Part shown: positions 8,870-16,209 of the stretch, piece after piece
Position numbering within the stretch: position 1 is the stretch's first letter
How the letters are laid out: each line of letters opens with the position of its first letter
Virus record (IMG/VR): IMGVR_UViG_3300020462_000038
Location: 1 to 26,526 of that record
Length of the DNA stretch: 26,526 nucleotides
Origin: a virus
Reading direction: 5' to 3' (one strand)
The notes under the pieces: generated by a model
What the model was told of the DNA's origin: nothing
The model's input: the letters and a program-made list of their open reading frames with translations, nothing else
Databases searched by the model: none
Made by a program: the position numbers and the translations under genes

Positions 8870-10471
8870 TTAGTTAAATGAATGGAAGTATACTTTTGCT
8901 CTACTTAAACCACCAGCATTACCTGCGGCTAATGTTGTAGAAGCTCCTGTTTGAGGATCCGTTAGAACGACCTCTCTAGCGGTAATTTTACCACCTGTAT
9001 TGTTTGCAGTGTTGGTAGTAACAACAACCACATCACCGTCAATGTTGGCATTACCCGAAACATCTAAAGGTTGTGATGGTGTCTTACCAATACCTAATTG
9101 GCCTGATCCACTGAGTACCATTTGATCAGTACCTGTGTCATCAGTAAAGTGCAAACCAATACCAGTAGCACCTTTTTGAAGTATGAATTTACCAGCACTA
9201 CCGTTACCAGCAATGATTGTAGATCCTGTAGAGTATATAGAACCCTCAACTTCAAGGTTATATGTTGCTGCAGCTCTACCAATACCTAGTTTGGCAGATG
9301 CAGACGAACCAAGTTGGAATGTAGTTCCACTTGATGCGGTGACGTTACCGCCACCTGTAATGTTGCCCCCGAATACAGCATTGCCATTAGTACTATCCAG
9401 AGTAAACTTATCAGTAGCAATAGCGATGTCGCCACTACCTGTGATAGATGTGACAGCATCAATCGCTCCTCCTATGTTTATTCCTGTTGCACTCGTTGTG
9501 ATACGAGCAGCGTCGTTATGATATATTATAGTATTTGTTGCATCGCCATATACCCACTTGACAGTATGAGCAGCGTTCATCAAAAACATTTTGTCACTAG
9601 CAAGAACTAATCCATTGGCAGCTGTGCTAGTAACGTAAGATGAGTCACCTGTGTTTAGATATTTGATCTGTAGATCATCGTCTGCACCCAATTTGATGAC
9701 TTTATCATCAGTCATGTCAATGTGACCGTTTGCAGTTATATCCTGTGTAACTGTTAATGTCTGTTGACAAGCGACAGTATTTGAGAATGTAGTTGCTGCA
9801 GCAAAAGTTGGTGTCGAATTTACAGTAAAAGTATCGGAATCGGCATCTCCTAAAGTAACATTACCACTGCAATTCATTGCATCAATGGTAAGTGTTCCTG
9901 TAAATGTAGGACTTACTAAAGTTTTATTGCTTATTGTTTGTGTCGCAGCTAATGTAACTAGAGTATCGGATGTAGCGATTGCACCGTTAGAAGGTAACAC
10001 ATAAGTATGTGTCACACCAGTCGGCATATCAGCTGTACTAAATCTTGCTACCTTTGTCTCATCAGATGAGTTAGGTATGATAAAGTTGAGATCATTGATC
10101 GCTAGAATAGAACCTAGACGTATCTTACCATTTCCCTGTGCAGAAATGGTGAAGTCTAAGTTAGTATCAGCACTATCTTTTGCTTGTATATTAAGCGTGC
10201 TCCCTACTTTTTGAAGATGCAGTCTAGCATCTCCCATTGCAAGTCCCACCTGTCCTTGAGCTTCAGAAAAAACACCAGTTGATGTCTTGCCTTCAAATCC
10301 TAAACCAGGCGTACTTACTGTACCTGCAGGTACTGCTCTAAAAATACTACCTACCTGAGCTCGTTTGTTCTGATCGGTTGGATCAGAGTTATCGAGAAGT
10401 AACAGAGTATCAGCAGACGCAACAGATCCTGCTATTAATTCAGTCAGGTCAGATATCTTACGTGTTGCCAC
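8870..10471 (-). CDS. Tail-fibre protein, 533 aa
   Basis: The N-terminus (RKISDLTELIAGSVASADTL, then LLLDNSDPTDQNKRAQVGSI) is the attachment-type start common in marine T4-like fibre proteins. A TISNKTLVSPTFTGTLTI motif and a ladder of beta repeats follow (GNVTLGDADSDTFTV, KVIKLGADDDLQIKYLNTGD, GDIAIATDKFTLDSTNGNAVFGG as separate repeat units). The C-terminal part (LGIGKTPSQPLDVSGNANIDG) resembles fibre shafts and ends VYFHSFN. The start codon is GTG (10471-10469), with no strong ribosome binding site but a perfect T4 late box 29 bases upstream. It is the first gene of the fibre transcript. Trimeric shaft folding is inferred from the repeats. Confidence 0.78.
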   Translation of the reverse strand: MATRKISDLTELIAGSVASADTLLLLDNSDPTDQNKRAQVGSIFRAVPAGTVSTPGLGFEGKTSTGVFSEAQGQVGLAMGDARLHLQKVGSTLNIQAKDSADTNLDFTISAQGNGKIRLGSILAINDLNFIIPNSSDETKVARFSTADMPTGVTHTYVLPSNGAIATSDTLVTLAATQTISNKTLVSPTFTGTLTIDAMNCSGNVTLGDADSDTFTVNSTPTFAAATTFSNTVACQQTLTVTQDITANGHIDMTDDKVIKLGADDDLQIKYLNTGDSSYVTSTAANGLVLASDKMFLMNAAHTVKWVYGDATNTIIYHNDAARITTSATGINIGGAIDAVTSITGSGDIAIATDKFTLDSTNGNAVFGGNITGGGNVTASSGTTFQLGSSASAKLGIGRAAATYNLEVEGSIYSTGSTIIAGNGSAGKFILQKGATGIGLHFTDDTGTDQMVLSGSGQLGIGKTPSQPLDVSGNANIDGDVVVVTTNTANNTGGKITAREVVLTDPQTGASTTLAAGNAGGLSRAKVYFHSFN

Positions 10472-10499
10472 AGAATGTCTACAATAAAACGTTCATGTA

Positions 10500-10507
10500 T
10501 ATTTATA
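10500..10507 (-). promoter_or_regulatory. T4-type late promoter (TATAAATA) for the fibre operon
   Basis: The minus strand reads TATAAATA, identical to the T4 late promoter -10 element, which is used by the gp55 sigma factor with the gp45 clamp. Transcription would start near 10493, giving a leader of about 20 bases before the GTG start at 10471. The box overlaps the cpeT stop codon, so it separates the accessory cassette from the fibre block. Confidence 0.7.
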
Positions 10508-10943
10508 CATCCTTATCAAAGATAAAATATCCTTCTGCTGACTGCCACCATCCAACATCCCATGAGTGATATGCATCTTGGTATAACTTTGCTTTAGATA
10601 TCAGTGGTTTGCCCTTATATGTACACTCTCCTAGGGTACCACCAACGAAACAACTATCCTTTTCGATGAATGAAAATATTTGATCACACACTGGGTTCTT
10701 TACTATTATAATGTCTTCTGTTGCACCCAATACCCATGGTGCAGTCACTTCTACCTCTTGTTCTCTGTATGGTTTATCAGGTTGATAGTTGTAACGATTG
10801 CTCGTTCTAAACTTTCTATCCCCTATTTTCTCATGAGTTACAAATATATGTGACCATTTTGTAGGATTAGATGATGCCTGTGTCCAGTTATCAAATCTAC
10901 CTTCAAACCATTCACAAAATAAATCTAAAACTTCAGTGGACAT
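10503..10943 (-). CDS. cpeT: CpeT-like phycobiliprotein lyase (auxiliary metabolic gene)
   Basis: The 146-aa product matches the CpcT/CpeT lyase family, which attaches phycoerythrobilin or phycocyanobilin to a cysteine of phycobiliprotein beta subunits. Visible family features are the N-terminal EWFEGRFDNWTQASSNP (residues 11-27) followed by HI, a PYR motif at 58-60, and a C-terminal GECTYKGKPL then HSWDVGWWQSAEGYFIFDK. Host enzymes are about 200 residues, so this is a shortened phage type, as in other cyanomyoviruses. It overlaps the upstream 228-aa gene by 19 bases and ends inside the fibre late promoter. It is the last gene of a cassette with its own sigma70-like promoter. Likely role: influencing the light-harvesting antenna during infection; chromophore specificity cannot be read from the sequence. 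Confidence 0.85.
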   Translation of the reverse strand: MSTEVLDLFCEWFEGRFDNWTQASSNPTKWSHIFVTHEKIGDRKFRTSNRYNYQPDKPYREQEVEVTAPWVLGATEDIIIVKNPVCDQIFSFIEKDSCFVGGTLGECTYKGKPLISKAKLYQDAYHSWDVGWWQSAEGYFIFDKDV

Positions 10944-11611
10944 TTACTTTCTTTCTTAACTCTATTCATAATCAAATCCCACACCTTGAACTTAGTATAG
11001 TATCTCATCAAACTATGTTCTTCATTTTGCTTCTTAAGGTCTGTTGGTAATGCTTTCTTCTCTAGAACAAAATTAGCATCAGATCTTTTAGAATAGAACT
11101 TAACATAGCACAAGGGAGTGCCTTTTGGTAAGAATAGATTTACATTCTTATCTATGATCTTTGCACCCATGACTAATGGCCTGAACCATACAGATACTGG
11201 GAACGTTGCAGGTATCAACTCTAATCCATATCTACTCAATAATGGATGTGGTATTTGTTCTACCCATACATCCTTATCTCTTGTCCAGAAATATTGTACG
11301 AATTGCATCTGTATTTCTGGATACTCACCCTCTAACCACCTCTCACCTATATGAAAATATTCATTATAAGCGTCTTGGTTCATATCAGTCTTGATTGACC
11401 GATTTTTATCATCATATTGCATACCAAGATCGAACGGTTGATTTATAACCCAACAGTTGTCACCCCACTTTTTCCATGCAGGACATTTTGAATGATCATA
11501 TTTGGTGTCATAACCAGTCCGAAATTTTTTTGGTATTTCTACGTAATCATCGGGTAAAGGATATGAACTTGGATTACGACCTATACCATAATCCCAGTAT
11601 ACTTTCTTCAC
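10925..11611 (-). CDS. Hypothetical 228-aa protein in the ACP-cpeT cassette
   Basis: The family is not recognised with certainty. It has a Cys-containing motif [19 protein letters not shown] (residues 43-61), aromatic-rich strands ([20 protein letters not shown]) and a segment [10 protein letters not shown] then [15 protein letters not shown]; the end is basic ([11 protein letters not shown]). The pattern of a Cys/Trp N-terminal motif followed by a beta-barrel-like region faintly recalls the uncharacterised DUF6065 proteins, but I would not rely on that. It overlaps the ACP gene by four bases and cpeT by 19, so the three are probably co-translated. A cytosolic role linked to ACP or CpeT is suggested by position only. 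Confidence 0.72.
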   Translation of the reverse strand: MKKVYWDYGIGRNPSSYPLPDDYVEIPKKFRTGYDTKYDHSKCPAWKKWGDNCWVINQPFDLGMQYDDKNRSIKTDMNQDAYNEYFHIGERWLEGEYPEIQMQFVQYFWTRDKDVWVEQIPHPLLSRYGLELIPATFPVSVWFRPLVMGAKIIDKNVNLFLPKGTPLCYVKFYSKRSDANFVLEKKALPTDLKKQNEEHSLMRYYTKFKVWDLIMNRVKKESKCPLKF

Positions 11612-12081
11612 TCTTCCTCTTCTAGTGCTTTATCCATTTCTGCATCGAACTCTGCTGTTTTCTTAGCAGCAGCATCTGCCTGAGCACGTGCTGCCTTTGC
11701 AGCAGTTAGAGCTGCATCTGGATTTGCTGCCTTCTTGTACTTAGATACATTAATCTTTTTCTTCTTACCCTTATTTGCTTTCGCTTTTTTAATTACTTCG
11801 ATAGCATCACCAACTGTGACAATATCTCCTGCATCTTCATCAGGTATCTCAACAGCAAAGCATTCTTCCAAGAACATGACAAGTTCTACCATGTCTAGAC
11901 TGTCTAGTTCTAGATCATCACTTAACTTAGAATCCCATGTCACTTCTGTTTGAAGTTCTCTGGTTTCACCCATAGTCTCAATGATTGCCATCTTAGCAAC
12001 CTTAAGCATAGTCATTTTAGAGATCTTCTTGTTGTCCTTAAGGATCTGCTTTATTTCGCTATAAGTTTTGTTATAAGACAT
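11608..12081 (-). CDS. Phage acyl carrier protein with Lys/Ala-rich C-terminal extension
   Basis: Residues 23-100 form a carrier-protein domain. The signature [20 protein letters not shown] contains Ser61, the expected 4'-phosphopantetheine attachment serine of the D-S-L motif, followed by the conserved acidic helix and [21 protein letters not shown]. ACPs are normally about 80 residues; this one is 157. It has a 20-residue N-terminal addition and, after residue 100, a Lys block ([10 protein letters not shown]) and an Ala-rich predicted coiled coil ending in EEEE. It overlaps the 61-aa gene upstream by one base and the 228-aa gene by four. It would need a host phosphopantetheinyl transferase for activation. 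It may redirect host acyl chains or serve a phage reaction; the substrate is unknown. Confidence 0.85.
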   Translation of the reverse strand: MSYNKTYSEIKQILKDNKKISKMTMLKVAKMAIIETMGETRELQTEVTWDSKLSDDLELDSLDMVELVMFLEECFAVEIPDEDAGDIVTVGDAIEVIKKAKANKGKKKKINVSKYKKAANPDAALTAAKAARAQADAAAKKTAEFDAEMDKALEEEE

Positions 12082-12266
12082 TAAACGTACACTACCTCAT
12101 CATTTAAACACAATTCTCTGATTAATTCAAGAATTCTCATGAACTGGTCACCATCATCACAGTCTATAGTTTTCAGTTGACCATCACTACCTAGTAGTGT
12201 AAACCTTCTTTTGGGAATGTCAACCGTCACCTTATCAAGGACAGCATTGTCATCTTCAAAATTCAT
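12081..12266 (-). CDS. Hypothetical 61-aa protein, first gene of the ACP-cpeT cassette
   Basis: A small acidic protein without a recognised domain. Its sequence ([18 protein letters not shown], then [18 protein letters not shown]) suggests a beta hairpin followed by a helix. Its stop overlaps the ACP start (TAATG), so it is likely coupled to it. It begins 24 bases downstream of a near-consensus sigma70 -10 box, making it the leader gene of the cassette. The reading frame is supported by this tight arrangement, not by any known family. Confidence 0.65.
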   Translation of the reverse strand: MNFEDDNAVLDKVTVDIPKRRFTLLGSDGQLKTIDCDDGDQFMRILELIRELCLNDEVVYV

Positions 12267-12289
12267 AGGATAATTCCATCAGTACGATG

Positions 12290-12318
12290 ATTATAGCAAA
12301 TTATTTTAGGTTTGTAAA
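12290..12318 (-). promoter_or_regulatory. Near-consensus sigma70 promoter for the ACP-cpeT cassette
   Basis: On the minus strand TTTACA (12318 to 12313), a 17-base spacer and TATAAT (12295 to 12290) form an almost perfect host promoter; the only mismatch to TTGACA is at one base. Transcription would begin near 12283, leaving a leader of about 16 bases before the ATG at 12266. The -35 box overlaps the end of the upstream 78-aa gene. Confidence 0.65.
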
Positions 12319-12537
12319 GTAGGGTGTGTCACTTTTTCTGCTGGCACGACGGTGCACCTCAGATGCCTTGTCCATGAGAGACTTACCTGTATCACGGTTT
12401 TCTTTCATATTCTTGACCATATCTGTATTATTTTTATCTTCTTTAGTTAATTCTTCGACGTAATCGTCTAAATGTTTTGCAAGAATACCTTTTATTAACA
12501 CAGCTTCTTGCTTAGTTACTGACATGTGAAAAGTCAT
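12301..12537 (-). CDS. Hypothetical 78-aa basic helical protein
   Basis: No family recognised. The sequence is charged and probably all-helical (KQEAVLIKGILAKHLDDYVE, then RDTGKSLMDKASEVHRRASR), with equal Lys/Arg and Asp/Glu. Two in-frame start codons are possible, Met1 and Met5 (MTFHMS); neither has a strong ribosome binding site. It follows the needle gene by 22 bases and is the last gene of the baseplate run before the sigma70 promoter of the accessory cassette. It could be a small baseplate or regulatory protein. Confidence 0.6.
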   Translation of the reverse strand: MTFHMSVTKQEAVLIKGILAKHLDDYVEELTKEDKNNTDMVKNMKENRDTGKSLMDKASEVHRRASRKSDTPYFTNLK

Positions 12538-12559
12538 TTGTGTTTCTAGAAATCGACAT

Positions 12560-13432
12560 TCAATTCAAGTAAATAGCGGAAGCATCCATATCTATGTTGC
12601 CACCTGCTGCTACTACATAGTTGCCACTGGTTGCAGTATTCATTACTCCAGAGACATTAATATCATAACCAGCTGATGCAGGTGCGGATATCATTCCCTC
12701 GAATGCTCCTCCGTTTATACAACTAAAACTACCACCACTGATGTTAGTTCTAACCTTACCACCCACGTCGGTCATAAAATTACCACCGACTTTATCGTAT
12801 CTGCAGTTCTCTGCACCGATACGAACATCTCCATCACTCTTTATAGAGAATGTAGATGATTCTTTTTGGATCTTAACTTCATAATTACCTTTTACATTCT
12901 CCTTGACGGAGCCACCTTCACTCAAATCATTGTACAAGAACGTTGTCTTGTTTGTGTATGCATTGGACTGAAGTTTCATTTCATTCTTAGCTTGTATTGC
13001 TAAGTTCTCTTCAGCTCTCATAAACATCACACCACCACACTTCATTTCCCAGTTTCCGTTGACTTGATCGTAACGGTCACCCTCAACTTCAGTGTGCATG
13101 TCACCTTCAACATAGAGATTAACATCACCTATGACTTGTAGTACTACTCTGTCAGTTTTGACATCAGTTCCTACTTTTATAACAAGATTGTGGTCTGATA
13201 AGATATATGTATCATTATAAGACTTTAGAGTTGTGTTGTTTTTCTCGTCTAAATCGAGGAAATTGCCGTTTCCGTTCAATAAACGAATCCTTTCACCATC
13301 TTTGGTATTGTTCATTTCTAGAACATGACCACAAGATGTTGTCTGGACATAGTTCTTTGGATATCTTACTCTTATAGTAGGACTATCATTCTCTTTAGTG
13401 TTTCCACCAGTAAATAAATTAACGTCAGCCAT
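12560..13432 (-). CDS. Baseplate needle protein, gp5 C-terminal/VgrG-like beta-helix
   Basis: The 290-aa product resembles the C-terminal part of T4 gp5 and the needles of VgrG proteins. An N-terminal domain (residues 1-90) is followed by a ladder of short V-x-G-x-x-x-x-x-V repeats (VIGDVNLYVEGDMHTEVEGD, KVGGNFMTDVGGKVRTNISG) and a terminal DMDASAIYLN that matches how such needles end. These repeats build an intertwined trimeric beta-helix used to puncture the outer membrane. The start codon overlaps the stop of the gp5-like gene (TAATG), so the two parts of T4 gp5 appear here as adjacent coupled genes. T4 gp5 is itself cut into two chains after synthesis; here two genes replace the cut. A separate tip protein is not seen. 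Confidence 0.78.
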   Translation of the reverse strand: MADVNLFTGGNTKENDSPTIRVRYPKNYVQTTSCGHVLEMNNTKDGERIRLLNGNGNFLDLDEKNNTTLKSYNDTYILSDHNLVIKVGTDVKTDRVVLQVIGDVNLYVEGDMHTEVEGDRYDQVNGNWEMKCGGVMFMRAEENLAIQAKNEMKLQSNAYTNKTTFLYNDLSEGGSVKENVKGNYEVKIQKESSTFSIKSDGDVRIGAENCRYDKVGGNFMTDVGGKVRTNISGGSFSCINGGAFEGMISAPASAGYDINVSGVMNTATSGNYVVAAGGNIDMDASAIYLN

Positions 13433-16209
13433 TAGTATCCATAACCTCCTCCACCTTGATTAGGTGTATTACTTGGTGTGCTTGGTGTTGATGGAGTGCT
13501 CGGAGTGCTAGTAGATGGATTTACAGGAGTTGTCACTGGATCAACATTAGTTGGTGTACTTGGAGTTACAGTAGTTGTAGTGGTTTCTGAGCTCAAAGTA
13601 TTGGTAGTAGTTTCTTCTTTAACTTCTCCTACCAACATTGGGTGTCCAACACAGTCTATGTAGGATGTGAGAGGTAAAAGAGAGGTCTCTTTAATCTGTC
13701 TAGGTCCATTATATGCATAGACTGGAATGATATTTCCACCAGTACCAGTAGGAGTTTGACTACTAAATCCTCTGTCTACAACAACAGGTTTGATAAATCC
13801 AAGAACCTTTTTAGTAATCTTAGGTTCTACTAGAGCACCATTAGCATCTATAGTTACAGTGCCTATCTCTTGTTCATTAGGTCCTGAACCAATAGTAATG
13901 ACTGGGTTGACATAATTACTTCCAACGTTATCTAACTTGATCTTATCAATAATAGGAATAAGGTCACCACATTTAGCATATATTGCAGTAGCTTCTTCTG
14001 GGAAGACTAACTCTGGATATTTTTCATTGAAGTTAAGTGTGAATTGATATCCTGATTTAGTTTCAAGAACTACTCCAGTCTCTAAATTAGTATTCCAAGA
14101 TGGATCTATGGTGGCAAATGTCATTAGATCATCACTAAAGTTAGTATCAACTACTTGTAATACATCAGGTTTCGTAATATCTTCGGTTCCATTAGCATAC
14201 TTGACAAGCATTAGATACTCACCATCATTAAGGTTATTGACTATTGCACCTTTAGGAACGGTAACTACATACTGTTCTTTAGGGCAGAATGTTGTTGCTG
14301 GATCAAATCCATATCCAATACCAGGCTTGATGACTTTCACAGAATCTACCTGACCATCAATAATAGTAGGTTTCAATATAGCACCACTACCCTCAGGTTG
14401 ATTACAAGTAAATTGAGCTCTGACCTGTGCTTCTGTGTTAACATTACTTCCTTTACGTTTCATAAAGATACCAAGGATCTGTCCAATATCATCCACAATA
14501 GGTAATGCTTTAATTGGACTGGTTGATCTGAGGTTATCCCATACCAACTCAGGGAAACATGGTTTCTTATTAAGAATACTATTGGAACAATTGACAGTGG
14601 CAGAGCTTATATTACCATTACTATCATAGAAATTCAACCCCTCAAACTTCTCTAGAGCACCTCCAGTCTTGAAATTATCAGCAGATATACCAGATGTCTG
14701 AGATATTGCAGAGTTGAGAGGATATCTAACACCTGTTTTTGTATCAAATATTTGTTTCTCTCCGTTACCACTTAGGAATGGGACAAATCCTTTCGTAGGT
14801 TTACCATTACCAAGAACAGTTCCAGAGTTAGGTGGTGCAAATGGATATTGTGATACTTGTTTTTCTTTTGCATCATTACCTTTAGCCTTAGCCCCAGTGC
14901 CAGTTTCAAATACAGATGCACCAATAGCACATGAAACAGCACCATCACAAAATAGATCTATGATATCAAAAACTTTACTAAGAATACCTTGAATTTGACT
15001 AGCAGCGTCCTTGATAGATCCAGTGATACCTTTAAGTATACTCAATGCAGCCTTTATCTTGCCCATTATCTGACCCATAATGGATCCGATTATATCTTGT
15101 ATCAAACAAAGTGCAGTGTCTAAAACATTTTCTAAAAGATCTTTTAAGATACCTTTTATAAAATCACCTAACTCACTAAGTAATTGTTTGAACAAACAAG
15201 ATACTAAGTCACCAACATTTTTTAGTTGATCTCTAACTGCAACATCTAATTCTGGATCTGGGATACCAATATTATTAAGACCTTCTTTTACGAGTTTGTC
15301 AACATCAGTCATGACAACACCTTTGATGTTGGCAGTAAGACCTAGCATTTTTCTTTGTATTCTCTCTGCAGTCTGTGATATCTTAAGATCTAAATCTATG
15401 ACAGCACCAGTTGCTACTTCAATATACTCTCCTATAGAATTTTGTTCAATACCACGGGAGAACTTCATAAATTCAGCAAGAGGTCCTTCTAACTTTGTTG
15501 CAGTCTCTGATCCACACTTACCATTACCAACTTGTACTGTTACTTTCTTTGCATCATCAGCGGCCTTCTGTGCTGCTGAGTATTGTTCATCTCCACCACG
15601 AGGATTTCTAGTGCTACCAGCAACCGCAATACCATCACTTTTGGTAGATGCTGTATCTAAACCAGTATTATCATCAGTTTCAATGGTGTTACCTGTGCCA
15701 GGTACACCACTTCCTGAACTTCCGTGAACTCTTTCATCATATTCAGGGGCAGCTAGTTGTGCAAATCCAGTTTCAGATCCTTTCTCAGTTCCATATGCAC
15801 CTATAGGATTTTCATCACCAACAGCACCCATAACAATAGGAACCTGTGCAGCTGCACCATCCATGAAGAAACCAATGACCCAACTATTGATTTGTAATTG
15901 ATGATGTCCTCCAATACCTGATCTTTGTGGCATTGTTACGGGCATCAAACATAAAGCCCATGGTAAATCTTCTGTTGGTAAATCAGCTTTATTATCGGTA
16001 TGATACCCTACAATCCTGACCTTAACTTTGTTAGTCCAGTCCCAATCAGATGTATCAAATCCTTTACCAGAGAATACATCTAATATTTCACCACCAACAT
16101 TTTCTGTTACTTCTTTCCAAAATGTGCCAGCACCATCGTTCTCAACTTGACCTATCCACCAGTTGAACCCTTCCTTACCTATAAAATTAGCAGTTGCTTC
16201 TATACTCAT
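13432..16209 (-). CDS. gp5: gp5-like baseplate hub protein with OB fold, no visible lysozyme
   Basis: A 925-aa product. Residues 15-140 match the gp5 OB-fold domain: WWIGQVEND, then KVKVRIVGYHTDN, LPTEDLPWALCLMPVT, SGIGGHHQLQINSWVIGFFMDG and a following PIVMGAVGDENP. T4 gp5 continues with a lysozyme domain; none is recognisable here. Instead there is a linker, a long hydrophobic amphipathic helical region (about 320-430), two beta segments with GIGYGFDP/VGSNYVNP motifs, and a Thr/Pro/Ser-rich tail (about 875-915, repeated STP units) ending GGGGYGY. It overlaps the gp27-like gene by four bases and the needle gene by one. Role: central hub joining gp27-like protein to the needle. The central helices may contact the tail tube lumen or the host membrane. 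Confidence 0.78.
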   Translation of the reverse strand: MSIEATANFIGKEGFNWWIGQVENDGAGTFWKEVTENVGGEILDVFSGKGFDTSDWDWTNKVKVRIVGYHTDNKADLPTEDLPWALCLMPVTMPQRSGIGGHHQLQINSWVIGFFMDGAAAQVPIVMGAVGDENPIGAYGTEKGSETGFAQLAAPEYDERVHGSSGSGVPGTGNTIETDDNTGLDTASTKSDGIAVAGSTRNPRGGDEQYSAAQKAADDAKKVTVQVGNGKCGSETATKLEGPLAEFMKFSRGIEQNSIGEYIEVATGAVIDLDLKISQTAERIQRKMLGLTANIKGVVMTDVDKLVKEGLNNIGIPDPELDVAVRDQLKNVGDLVSCLFKQLLSELGDFIKGILKDLLENVLDTALCLIQDIIGSIMGQIMGKIKAALSILKGITGSIKDAASQIQGILSKVFDIIDLFCDGAVSCAIGASVFETGTGAKAKGNDAKEKQVSQYPFAPPNSGTVLGNGKPTKGFVPFLSGNGEKQIFDTKTGVRYPLNSAISQTSGISADNFKTGGALEKFEGLNFYDSNGNISSATVNCSNSILNKKPCFPELVWDNLRSTSPIKALPIVDDIGQILGIFMKRKGSNVNTEAQVRAQFTCNQPEGSGAILKPTIIDGQVDSVKVIKPGIGYGFDPATTFCPKEQYVVTVPKGAIVNNLNDGEYLMLVKYANGTEDITKPDVLQVVDTNFSDDLMTFATIDPSWNTNLETGVVLETKSGYQFTLNFNEKYPELVFPEEATAIYAKCGDLIPIIDKIKLDNVGSNYVNPVITIGSGPNEQEIGTVTIDANGALVEPKITKKVLGFIKPVVVDRGFSSQTPTGTGGNIIPVYAYNGPRQIKETSLLPLTSYIDCVGHPMLVGEVKEETTTNTLSSETTTTTVTPSTPTNVDPVTTPVNPSTSTPSTPSTPSTPSNTPNQGGGGYGY

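Noticed and set aside
13432-13434. Possible frameshift fusion of the gp5-like hub and the needle
   Set aside because: The TAATG junction is ordinary for this genome and no slippery sequence with a downstream structure was seen; two genes are the simpler reading.
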